NCBI RefSeq assembly: GCF_030815975.1
Contig: NZ_JAUSXL010000002.1
Span: 1,240,001 to 1,304,000 of the forward strand
Length of the DNA: 64,000 bases
Reading direction: 5' to 3'
Source of the DNA: Variovorax paradoxus
Lineage (GTDB): Bacteria; Pseudomonadota; Gammaproteobacteria; Burkholderiales; Burkholderiaceae_C
Shown here: piece by piece, positions 39,346 to 47,047 of the stretch
Layout of the letters: each line of letters begins with the position of its first letter
Numbering within the stretch: the first letter of the stretch is position 1
Made by a program: the position numbers and the translations under genes
The notes under the pieces: generated by a model
What the model saw: only the letters and a program-made list of their open reading frames with translations
Databases searched by the model: none
Told to the model about the DNA's origin: nothing

Positions 39346-40605
39346 ATGAAGTCCATGCACGCGCTCCTGGCGCCGGTCGCCCTCGCCTGCCTGCTGGCCG
39401 TTGCCGGCGGCGCCCAGGCCCAGCAGCAGCCCACCTACAAGATCGCCTACATCGACCCGCTCTCGGGTCCGTTCGCGAACGTGGGCGAACTGATGCTGAC
39501 GCACACGCAGTACGCCATCGAGGAGATCAACGCCAAGGGCGGCGTGCTCGGCGGCACGAAGCTGCAGCTGCTGCAGTTCGACAGCAAGCTCTCGGCGCAG
39601 GAAAGCCAGAGCGCGCTGCAGGCGGCCATCGACCAGGGCGCCAGGGCCATCGTCACGGGTGGATCGGGCTCCTCGGTGGTGACCGCGCTGGTTCAATCGG
39701 TGGCGCGCTGGAACCAGCGCAATCCCGGCAAGGAGCTGATCGTGCTGAACCACTCGTCGATCGACCCCGAGATGACGGGCAAGGGCTGCAGCTTCTGGCA
39801 CTTCCAGACCGAGGCCAACACCGCGATGAAGATGAAGGCGCTGGCCAACTACATCAAGAAGACGCCCGACGTGCAGAAGGTCTACCTGCTGAACCAGGAC
39901 TATGCCCACGGCAAGCAGTGGGCGAGCTACGGCAGGCAGCTGGTGGGCCTGGCACGGCCCGACGTGCAGTTCGTCGGCGAAACGCTGCATCCCATCGGCC
40001 GCGTGAAGGACTTCTCGCCCTACATCGCGAACATCAAGCAAAGCGGTGCCGATTCGGTCATCACCGGCAACTGGGGCCAGGACATGACGCTGCTGCTCAA
40101 GGCGGCGGGCGATGCGGGCTACAACCTGCGCTACTTCAACCACAGCGCGGGCTCGGTGCCGGGCACGGTGCTGGCGGTGTCGCAGGCCAAACTCGGGCAG
40201 CTGACCTGGGTGGCCGAGTGGCATCCGGGGCAGGCCGACACGCCGCGCGCCGATGCGCTCGCCAAGGCCTACAAGGCCAAGACGGGCAAGGACTTCCTCG
40301 CGCCGCGCATCGACTTCACGCCGCGCCTTTTGGCAGCCGCCATCAACAAGGCCGGCAGCACCGACACGGTGAAGGTGGCGCGTGCGCTCGAGGACATGAG
40401 CTTCGACTCGGTGGTGGGCCCGATCCGCATGCGCGCCGAGGACCATCAACTGCTGCTGCCGCAAGTGGTCAACACCATTGCGCCGGTCGATGGCAAGACC
40501 GTGAAGGCGGGCTGGGAAGGCACAAACTACGGCTTCCGGACGGACGCTGTCTACACGGGCAACGAGCTGGCACAGGGCTCTGAGTGCAAGATGGTTCGGC
40601 CCTGA
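39346..40605 (+). CDS. ABC-type branched-chain-amino-acid-like substrate-binding protein
   Basis: A 419-residue exported binding protein of the LivJ-like type I periplasmic family. The signal peptide is residues 1-25 (ending GGAQAQ). The two-lobe fold is shown by YKIAYIDPLSGPFANVGE, GGVLGGTKLQLLQFDSK, IVTGGSGSSVVTAL and VYLLNQDYAHGKQW. Homologues often bind aromatic or aliphatic carboxylates rather than amino acids. The permease and ATPase genes are absent from the window, so it must share a transporter elsewhere. Its place directly behind the TetR gene suggests that it imports the substrate of the divergent ligase-carboxylase pair. Confidence 0.9.
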   Translation: MKSMHALLAPVALACLLAVAGGAQAQQQPTYKIAYIDPLSGPFANVGELMLTHTQYAIEEINAKGGVLGGTKLQLLQFDSKLSAQESQSALQAAIDQGARAIVTGGSGSSVVTALVQSVARWNQRNPGKELIVLNHSSIDPEMTGKGCSFWHFQTEANTAMKMKALANYIKKTPDVQKVYLLNQDYAHGKQWASYGRQLVGLARPDVQFVGETLHPIGRVKDFSPYIANIKQSGADSVITGNWGQDMTLLLKAAGDAGYNLRYFNHSAGSVPGTVLAVSQAKLGQLTWVAEWHPGQADTPRADALAKAYKAKTGKDFLAPRIDFTPRLLAAAINKAGSTDTVKVARALEDMSFDSVVGPIRMRAEDHQLLLPQVVNTIAPVDGKTVKAGWEGTNYGFRTDAVYTGNELAQGSECKMVRP

Positions 40606-40628
40606 GGGCTTTGGTTTGAAGTCCTTCG

Positions 40629-40880
40629 GGGCGCGTGCACAGGCCACCGGGTACTCCCCTCCGCGAATGTCCCCCGGGGCTACGCCCCTCCTCCTTTATT
40701 TCGCTGCGGGGAGCACCCGATGCCCTGTGCACCAGGGCACGCTCTGGGTGCACAGCTGATCAACGACCGCTCTGCATAACGCTCCCGTCGATGGGGTGCC
40801 TTGCGCAGCGAAATAAAGGAGGAGGCCGCAGGCCGGGGGACATTCGCGGAGAAAGGTACCCCGTCGGCGGGAGCGCGCCC
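40629..40880. repeat. 252-bp imperfect inverted repeat with nested hairpins
   Basis: The gap between the binding-protein gene and the P450 gene (40606-41014) holds no gene. Its core arms, 40649-40718 and 40794-40861, are near reverse complements, with long exact blocks such as CTCCTCCTTTATTTCGCTGC (left) mirrored at right, and GGGTAC/GTACCC at the edges. An outer pair GGGCGCG (40629) and CGCGCCC (40874) extends the element. The 75-base centre holds its own dyad CTGTGCACC / GGGTGCACAG. No protein is encoded and no obvious target duplication is seen. It looks like a dispersed palindromic element or non-autonomous mobile unit. Confidence 0.75.
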
Positions 40881-41014
40881 TGAACAAGACACCGAACAAG
40901 ACCCAGAACGGGCCTAAGGGAAACCCCGTCCTGCCCCCCACCGGTGCCCTCGGGATACTCCGGAGTCACACGCCGGAATCTCCGAAGCGGGTCCACTCCA
41001 AAGGCACGACACCC

Positions 41015-44000
41015 ATGGCAGGCAAAAACTCGCTCCATCCGATCCCGCATCCTGCCAAGAAGCCGTTCGTCGGCAACCTGCTGTCGATCGGGTCCGACTC
41101 CCCCGTGCTCGACATGTGGAAGATCGCGCAGGAGCTCGGCGGCATCTACTGGCTCGACATGCCGGGCATGCCGGTGATCGTGGTGTCGTCGCCCGCGCTG
41201 GTCGACGAGCTCTGCGAAGAGGCGCGCTTCGACAAGAGCACGCGCGGTGCGCTGCGGCGGCTTCGCGCCGCATCGCACGGGCTCTTCACTTCGGACACGC
41301 ACGAGGAAACCTGGTCGAAGCCGCACAACATCCTCTTGGCCAACTTCAGCCAGCGCGCGATGCAGGCCTACCACCCGATGATGCTGGACATCGCAGGCCA
41401 GCTGGTCACCAAGTGGGAGCGGCTGAACTTCGACGAAGAGGTGGACGTGGTGCGCGACATGACGGCGCTCACGCTCGACACCATCGGCCTGTGCGGCTTC
41501 GGCTACCGCTTCAATTCGTTCTACCGCGAGGGCTTCCATCCCTTCGTCGATGCGATGGTGCGCACGCTGGAGACGGTGCAGAACCGCCGGGGCCTGCCGC
41601 TCGAAGAGTTCATGCTCAAGAAGGAGCTCGCCCAGCAGCGCAAGGACATCCGCTTCATGCACAAGATGGTGGAAGACATCATCGAGGAGCGCCGCGCGGG
41701 CGGGGCCGACATTGCCACCAAGCCCGACCTGCTGAGCTACATGATCGCGGGCGTCGACAAGAAGAGCGGCGAGCAACTCAGCGACAAGATGATCCGCGAC
41801 GAGTGCATCGAATTCCTCATCGCGGGGCACGAGACCACCAGCGGCCTGCTGTCGTTCGCGATCTACTTTTTGCTGAAGAACCCCGAGGCGCTGGCCAAGG
41901 CGCAGGCCGAGGTCGACAGCGTGTTCGGCCCCGACACCTCGCAGAAGCCGACCTATGCGCAGGTCAACCGGCTGCAGTACGTGATGCAGGTGCTGAAAGA
42001 GGCGCTGCGCCTGTACCCGACCGCGCCCGCAATCTCTATGCGAGCCAAGGAAGACACGACCATCGGCGGCCAGTACACGATCAAGAAGAACAACATGGTC
42101 ATCATGCATGCGCTGGCGCTGCATCGCGACAAGGGCATCTGGGGCGAGGACGCCGACCAGTTCAACCCCGACCACTTCAGCCGCGAAGCCGAGCGCGAGC
42201 GGCCGGTCAATGCCTTCAAGCCCTTCGGCAACGGACAGCGCGCCTGCATCGGGCGCCAGTTCGCTCTGCAGGAAGCGGTGCTCACGCTGGGCATGATCCT
42301 GCAGCGCTTCGATCTCGTCGACCACACGGGCTACGAGCTCAAGATCAAGGAGGCGCTCACGATCAAGCCGGAAGGCCTGAAGATCAAGGCGCTGCTGCGC
42401 GACCCGGCCACGCGGCCGCGCGGCAACGGGGAAGCGGCAGCAGCCACGCCAGCGACCCCGGCGAAACCCGCCGCGCGCAAGCCGCAGGCGGCGCGCCACG
42501 GCACCTCGCTGCTGGTGCTGCAGGGCTCCAACCTCGGCACGGCCGAAGACCTGGCGCGGCAGCTGGCCGAGGCCGGCGAGCTGCGCGGCTTCTCGACGCA
42601 GGTGGCCTCGCTCGACGACTACGCCGAGCGGCTGCCGGCCAACGGCGCCGTCGCCATCGTCTGCGCCTCGTACAACGGCGTGGCGCCCGACAACGCCGCC
42701 GAGTTCCACCGCTGGCTCGACAAGGCCGACGATTCGCTCAATGGCGTGCGCTTCAGCGTGTTCGGCTGCGGCAACACCGACTGGGCCGCCACCTACCAGG
42801 CGGTGCCGCGGCGCATCGACGAGCGGCTCGACGCACTCGGCGCCACGCGCGTGCATCCGCGCGGCGAGGGCGATGCGCGCGAAGACATGGACGGCGCCTT
42901 CCAGGACTGGAGCGACGCGCTCTGGCCCGAGCTGGTGAAGGCCTTCGGCATCCAGTCCGGCGCCGATACGCCCGCCGAGGCCGAGCCGCTCTACACGCTC
43001 GAGGAACTGCCGCCGCCGCAGAAGAACGCGCTCGTCGATGCACTGGGCGCGGTGGCGCTGCGCGTGATCGAGAACCGCGAGCTGCAGAAGAACCCCGGCA
43101 GCTACAGCGAAGCGGGCCGCTCCACGCGCCACGTCGAGTTGATGCTGCCCGAAGGCGTGAACTACCGCGCCGGCGACCACCTGAGCGTGGTGCCGCGCAA
43201 CAGCCCGGCCCAGGTGGAGCGCGCCATGGCGCGCTTCGGGTTCGACCGCTCCGCGCATGTGCGGCTGCATGCCGATCCGGGCCGCAAGACGGCCCTGCCG
43301 GTCGACCAGGTGATGGCGGTCGACCGCCTGCTCGGCGACTATGTCGAGCTGCAGGACGTGGCCACGCGCAAGCAGATCGCCACGCTCGCGGCCTATACCG
43401 AGTGCCCGGCCACCAGGCCAAAACTCGCCGCACTCTCGGGCAGCGACGAAGCCTCGCAGGCAGCCTACAAGGCCGAGGTGCTGCACAGGCGCAAGTCATT
43501 GCTCGACCTGCTCGAGGAACACCGTGCCTGCCAGCTGCCGTTCGCGGTGTTCCTCGAAATGCTGTCGCCGCTCTCGCCGCGCTACTACTCGATCTCTTCG
43601 TCGCCGACGATGACGCCGGGGCGCTGCAGCGTCACCGTGGGCGTGGTGAGCGCGCCGGCGCTTTCGGGCAACGGCAGCTTCGAGGGCGTGTGCTCCAACT
43701 ACCTGGCGCGCGCCGAAGCGGGCGACACGGTGCACGGCGTGATCCGCGAAACCACGGCCGAGGGCTTTCGCCTGCCCGAGGATGCGCAGCGCCCGCTCGT
43801 CATGATCGGCCCCGGCACCGGCCTGGCGCCGTTCCGCGGCTTCCTGCAGGAGCGCGCGGCGCAGGCCGAGCGCAAGGAAGCGCTGGGCGATGCGATGCTG
43901 TTCTTCGGCTGCCGGCATCCCGAGCAGGATTTCATCTATGCCGAAGAGCTCGAGGCTTGGTCGCACCGCGGCCTGATGAAGCTGCACACGGCCTTCTCGC

Positions 44001-44239
44001 GCGCCGGCGAACGCAAGGTCTATGTGCAGGACCTGATCCGCGAGCAGGGCGCGGCCGTGTGGAAGCTGCTCGAAGCCGGCGCGGTGATCTACGTGTGCGG
44101 CGACGGTTCGCGCATGGAGCCCGACGTGCGGCGCACGCTGGCCGACCTGGCGCGAGAGCATGGCCACGACGGCGCGGCGTGGATGGACAGGATGATTGCC
44201 GAGCAGCGCTACGTGCTCGACGTCTGGGCCGGAGCCTGA
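41015..44239 (+). CDS. CYP102-type self-sufficient cytochrome P450 / NADPH reductase fusion
   Basis: A 1074-residue P450-BM3-like enzyme. The haem domain (1-475) has the I-helix AGHETTS with catalytic Thr 274, the ExxR in KEALRLYP and the haem ligand C411 in FGNGQRACIG. An Ala/Pro linker leads to a flavodoxin (FMN) domain from about 495 (LLVLQGSNLGTAEDLA), then FAD and NADPH domains with RYYSISSSP, GPGTGLAPFRGF and FFGCRHPEQDF; the end VWAGA keeps the Trp that stacks on FAD. BM3 hydroxylates fatty acids, but its carboxylate-anchoring Arg47 and Tyr51 correspond to M52 and V56 here, so the substrate is probably not anchored by a carboxylate in the same way. It stands alone, next to the storage-lipid cluster. 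AAAGG lies 11 bases before the ATG. Confidence 0.96.
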   Translation: MAGKNSLHPIPHPAKKPFVGNLLSIGSDSPVLDMWKIAQELGGIYWLDMPGMPVIVVSSPALVDELCEEARFDKSTRGALRRLRAASHGLFTSDTHEETWSKPHNILLANFSQRAMQAYHPMMLDIAGQLVTKWERLNFDEEVDVVRDMTALTLDTIGLCGFGYRFNSFYREGFHPFVDAMVRTLETVQNRRGLPLEEFMLKKELAQQRKDIRFMHKMVEDIIEERRAGGADIATKPDLLSYMIAGVDKKSGEQLSDKMIRDECIEFLIAGHETTSGLLSFAIYFLLKNPEALAKAQAEVDSVFGPDTSQKPTYAQVNRLQYVMQVLKEALRLYPTAPAISMRAKEDTTIGGQYTIKKNNMVIMHALALHRDKGIWGEDADQFNPDHFSREAERERPVNAFKPFGNGQRACIGRQFALQEAVLTLGMILQRFDLVDHTGYELKIKEALTIKPEGLKIKALLRDPATRPRGNGEAAAATPATPAKPAARKPQAARHGTSLLVLQGSNLGTAEDLARQLAEAGELRGFSTQVASLDDYAERLPANGAVAIVCASYNGVAPDNAAEFHRWLDKADDSLNGVRFSVFGCGNTDWAATYQAVPRRIDERLDALGATRVHPRGEGDAREDMDGAFQDWSDALWPELVKAFGIQSGADTPAEAEPLYTLEELPPPQKNALVDALGAVALRVIENRELQKNPGSYSEAGRSTRHVELMLPEGVNYRAGDHLSVVPRNSPAQVERAMARFGFDRSAHVRLHADPGRKTALPVDQVMAVDRLLGDYVELQDVATRKQIATLAAYTECPATRPKLAALSGSDEASQAAYKAEVLHRRKSLLDLLEEHRACQLPFAVFLEMLSPLSPRYYSISSSPTMTPGRCSVTVGVVSAPALSGNGSFEGVCSNYLARAEAGDTVHGVIRETTAEGFRLPEDAQRPLVMIGPGTGLAPFRGFLQERAAQAERKEALGDAMLFFGCRHPEQDFIYAEELEAWSHRGLMKLHTAFSRAGERKVYVQDLIREQGAAVWKLLEAGAVIYVCGDGSRMEPDVRRTLADLAREHGHDGAAWMDRMIAEQRYVLDVWAGA

Positions 44240-44251
44240 CCCCGCGGAAAC

Positions 44252-45027
44252 TCAGGCCTTGCGGCCCGGATCGGGATAGACCAGCGGCCCCAGCAGGCCG
44301 CGGTTGAACGGCTTCCAGCCGTTCTCCGGCTGCGCAAGCCGATCGGCCACCGCATAGAGCACCGCCGGATGCGCGCCGAGCCCCAGATGGCTCGCCACCA
44401 CCTCGATGTTTTCCGCCTGCGGCCCCGGCTTCTCGAGGCTGCAGCGCCACGCGACGACGCCGTCGGTGCGGCTGAAGATCGAGGTCGTGGGCACCGGCGG
44501 CGCGTGGGCTGCACGAACTTCATGCGGCGCGGGTCGTGCGAGCTCTGGCCGCTCACGCCCTCGTACACGCGCCATGCGTTGGTGGCGCGCGGGCTGCCGG
44601 AGAACGGGCTGCCCAGGGTGATGACGTTGCGCACCAGTTCCGGCTGCGCCGATGCCAGCAGCCGCGCATAGACGCCGCCCAGGCTCCAGCCGATCACGCT
44701 GACCTTCTGGCCGCTCTTTTCAGAGAGCGACTTCAGCAGCGCGAGCATGCCGTCCTCCACGCCTTCGCGCGGGCCGAAATTGCGGCCCAGGCCCCAGCCG
44801 TGCGCGTCGTAGCCGCGGCTGCACAGGTAGCGGCGCAGCACCAGCGTCGAGCCGTCGCCCGCCACGAGGCCAGGCAGCACGAGCACCGGATGGCCGTCGC
44901 CGCGCGGCGCGAGCTGCAGCAGCGGCCACATGGCGATGCCGGCGCCCGTTTCCCAGAGTGCGCGCGCCTCGGCCAGCAGCAGCAGGCCCGACGGCGGCGC
45001 GATGGGGTCTCGGGTGGCGGAGGTCAT
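44252..45027 (-). pseudogene. lipase-like alpha/beta hydrolase broken by a frameshift
   Basis: The protein begins at 45027 (MTSATRDPIAPPSG) and shows an intact first half with the nucleophile elbow GWSLGG near residue 115 and the block VLVLPGLVAGDGST. At about 44490-44514 the reading frame changes: the rest of the conserved sequence (VPTTSIFSRTDGVVAW with the acid residue, and VASHLGLGAHP with the catalytic His) is in the next frame and ends at 44252. Restoring the frame needs one extra base (or two fewer) in the GC-rich run. The two halves together make about 258 residues, a normal length. It is either a real inactivating mutation or a sequencing error. It belongs to the storage-lipid cluster and would be a candidate depolymerase or esterase. 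Confidence 0.85.
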
Positions 45028-45112
45028 GGGGCGGCTTTCCTTGCTGTTCTTTGTTCTATAGGACGAGCATGGCGAACCGAAGTTTCACCGTCCCGTCGGA
45101 CAACAGCGATCT

Positions 45113-45748
45113 TTATCCGAGGTATTTGCCCCGCAGGTAATCGAGGTAAGCCCTCGATTCGCTGGAAACATACGGGGAAATCAAGGTCAGCGTGTAGAAC
45201 GCCGCCAACCCCGGGTCGGCCTGCGCGAGCGCATCGCGCCCCGGCACCAGGCGTTCGAACGAGAGCCAGCAGGTGGTGGTGAAGACCATCTGCAAGGCCA
45301 GGATGCGGGCCTGCTCGGCGCTGGTTTCGATCACGCCCGAGGCCACCAGCCCTTCGCACAGCGCCTGGGCCGCCAGCAGGTTCTGTGCGGTGAGCGCCTG
45401 CGCGCGCTGGCCGAGCGCAGGGTATTCGCCGGCCAGGAAGGCCATGTCGCGATAGATGAACCGGTACTGGTCGATGGCTTCGAAGCGCAGGTGCAGCGCC
45501 AGCCAGAGGTCGTCGATGGCGGCGATCGAACCCGAGGAGCCGTCGAGCACTTCGAGCCGCTGCTCGAAACGCCGGAACAGCCATTCGACGATCAGCTGCT
45601 TGGCCTTGAAGTGATAGTGCAGGTTGCCCGGGCTCATGCCGAGCTCGGCCGCGATCTTGTGCGTGGACACGGCCGCCAGGCCTTGCGCGTTGAACAGCGC
45701 GAGGCTGGCCTGCAGGATGCGATCGCGCGTGGTGTTGGAACTGGCCAC
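45113..45748 (-). CDS. TetR-family regulator of the storage-lipid cluster
   Basis: A 211-residue TetR regulator. The helix-turn-helix domain is residues 8-55 (RDRILQASLALFNAQGLAAVSTHKIAAELGMSPGNLHYHFKAKQ). The SPGNLHYHFK variant is found in a group of TetR regulators near PHA and fatty-acid genes. The C-terminal all-helical domain has no known ligand. It lies between the phasin genes and the frameshifted hydrolase on one strand. The hydrolase leader contains a near-palindrome around TTCTATAGGA (45056-45065) that could be an operator. Confidence 0.9.
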   Translation of the reverse strand: MASSNTTRDRILQASLALFNAQGLAAVSTHKIAAELGMSPGNLHYHFKAKQLIVEWLFRRFEQRLEVLDGSSGSIAAIDDLWLALHLRFEAIDQYRFIYRDMAFLAGEYPALGQRAQALTAQNLLAAQALCEGLVASGVIETSAEQARILALQMVFTTTCWLSFERLVPGRDALAQADPGLAAFYTLTLISPYVSSESRAYLDYLRGKYLG

Positions 45749-45795
45749 AACCGGCTGATGCTGCTGCGTGCGTCGGTGCTTCGCTGGGCCGAGGC

Positions 45796-46326
45796 TCAGC
45801 GCTTGCCGCTGCCGCGCGGGCCGGCGTTCCTGGGCTCGAGTTGCGCGAGGCGTTCGCGCAGCCGGATCACTTCTTCGCGCAGTGCCTGCACTTCTTCCGC
45901 GCTGGGCATGCCCAGGCGCTGCAGGGCGGTGGCCACGCGCTGGTCGAACACGTCCTCGAACTTGCGCAGGCCGAAGCTGTCGAGGCTCGGAAAGCCACGG
46001 GGAACCGCGGCCTTGGCCGCCGCCGGATCGAACTTGCCCTGGCCGATGCCCAGCAGGCCCTCGATCACATTGGCCTGGCGCTTGGCGACATCGTCGCGCA
46101 CGTTGCCGAGCACCTTGAGGCCCGCGCGCAGCAGGCCCTCGGCACCGCCGGCCTTTGCGCTCGGCCCGGCGTCCGGTGCGGCAGCAGCCGTTCTTTTTTT
46201 CTTCGATGCCGCAGACCTCTTCCCGGCTGCGGGCGCCTTCCTGGCCGCAGGAGTTTTCCTTGCAGGCTTCGCAGGCGCCGCCCTCTTCTTCTTGGAATCG
46301 TCCGTCGGATCGAGGCGGGTCGCCAT
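45796..46326 (-). CDS. PhaI/PhaF-like granule-associated phasin with basic N-terminal tail
   Basis: A 176-residue polyhydroxyalkanoate granule-associated protein. Residues 1-55 are Lys/Ala rich (KKKRAAPAKPARKTPAARK) and histone-like. Residues 60-130 are the amphipathic phasin region (GLLRAGLKVLGNVRDDVAKRQA). Residues 130-165 form a short coiled coil with the heptads FDQRVATALQRLGMPSAEEV and ALREEVIRLRERLAQLE. In Pseudomonas PhaF the phasin part binds granules and the basic tail binds DNA, so that granules are shared between daughter cells; here the order is reversed, with the tail at the front. It is 17 bp behind the next phasin gene and clearly co-transcribed with it. Confidence 0.85.
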   Translation of the reverse strand: MATRLDPTDDSKKKRAAPAKPARKTPAARKAPAAGKRSAASKKKRTAAAAPDAGPSAKAGGAEGLLRAGLKVLGNVRDDVAKRQANVIEGLLGIGQGKFDPAAAKAAVPRGFPSLDSFGLRKFEDVFDQRVATALQRLGMPSAEEVQALREEVIRLRERLAQLEPRNAGPRGSGKR

Positions 46327-46343
46327 GCGTTGTTGCTCCAGGG

Positions 46344-46907
46344 TCAGGCCGCCTTGCGGGCGGCGGTGCTGCGGCGAACCGGCTTCTTGGCGGCGGCGGC
46401 CTTGGCCTTCACGCTGCGCACGGGCTTGTTCGCTTCTTCGGTGCCGCTCACGCGCACTTCGATCTGTTTCGCACCGGCAGCGACCTTGTCGGCGATCTGC
46501 ACCGACACGTTGGCGATCGGCTGGTTCAGCGCGTTCAGCGTCTTGACCACCGAGCTGACGACGGGCGATTCGACGCGCGCCACGCGGCCGGCCACGGTTT
46601 CGATGCCGCTTGCGGTGCCGGCAGCCACGCGGTCCATCACCGAGACGATGCGGCCGGTATCGATGTCCAGGCGGTTGGCCAGGAAGCCGTTGATCTTTTC
46701 CTGCGCGCCGATCAGGTTGGCCTTGACCTGCTCGCTCACCAGCGGAATCTGGCGGCTGCCCAGGAATTCGCTGTAGCGCGAAGCAGCGCCGCCGAGCAGG
46801 CGATGAACGCCGGCGCGGTAGGCGCCCACCAGCGTCTTGCCGGCGTCGTTGTACTGGCCGATGACGTGGATGGCAGCGGAAGAGAAGGAAGCTTGCGTGG
46901 TGCTCAT
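46344..46907 (-). CDS. phasin-like granule protein with Lys/Ala-rich C-terminal tail
   Basis: A 187-residue protein. Residues 1-150 are amphipathic helices with few charged clusters (SSAAIHVIGQYNDAGKTLVGAYRAGV and TGRIVSVMDRVAAGTASGIETVAGRVA), in the style of phasins. The last 35 residues are basic: VRSVKAKAAAAKKPVRRSTAARKAA. It probably coats polyhydroxyalkanoate or neutral-lipid granules. It sits between the WS/DGAT gene (140 bp upstream) and the PhaI-like gene (17 bp downstream) on the same strand. I do not assign it to a named phasin family. Confidence 0.75.
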   Translation of the reverse strand: MSTTQASFSSAAIHVIGQYNDAGKTLVGAYRAGVHRLLGGAASRYSEFLGSRQIPLVSEQVKANLIGAQEKINGFLANRLDIDTGRIVSVMDRVAAGTASGIETVAGRVARVESPVVSSVVKTLNALNQPIANVSVQIADKVAAGAKQIEVRVSGTEEANKPVRSVKAKAAAAKKPVRRSTAARKAA

Positions 46908-47047
46908 GTGGATGTCCTGGAAGTTGATCGTCGGGTCGCGGGATTCGCGATGGAGTGATCTTCTTCCAGAGTGCCTAGGCCTGGAAAGCTAGAACGGTCG
47001 GAAAACTAGTCCAACTGCCCCAATTTTCGCGGCGGAGGGTCCGCCGA

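Noticed and set aside
44252..44575. A separate small gene for a protein ending in LGPLVYPDPGRKA
   Set aside because: The sequence is the conserved second half of the alpha/beta hydrolase, put out of frame by the frameshift near 44500.
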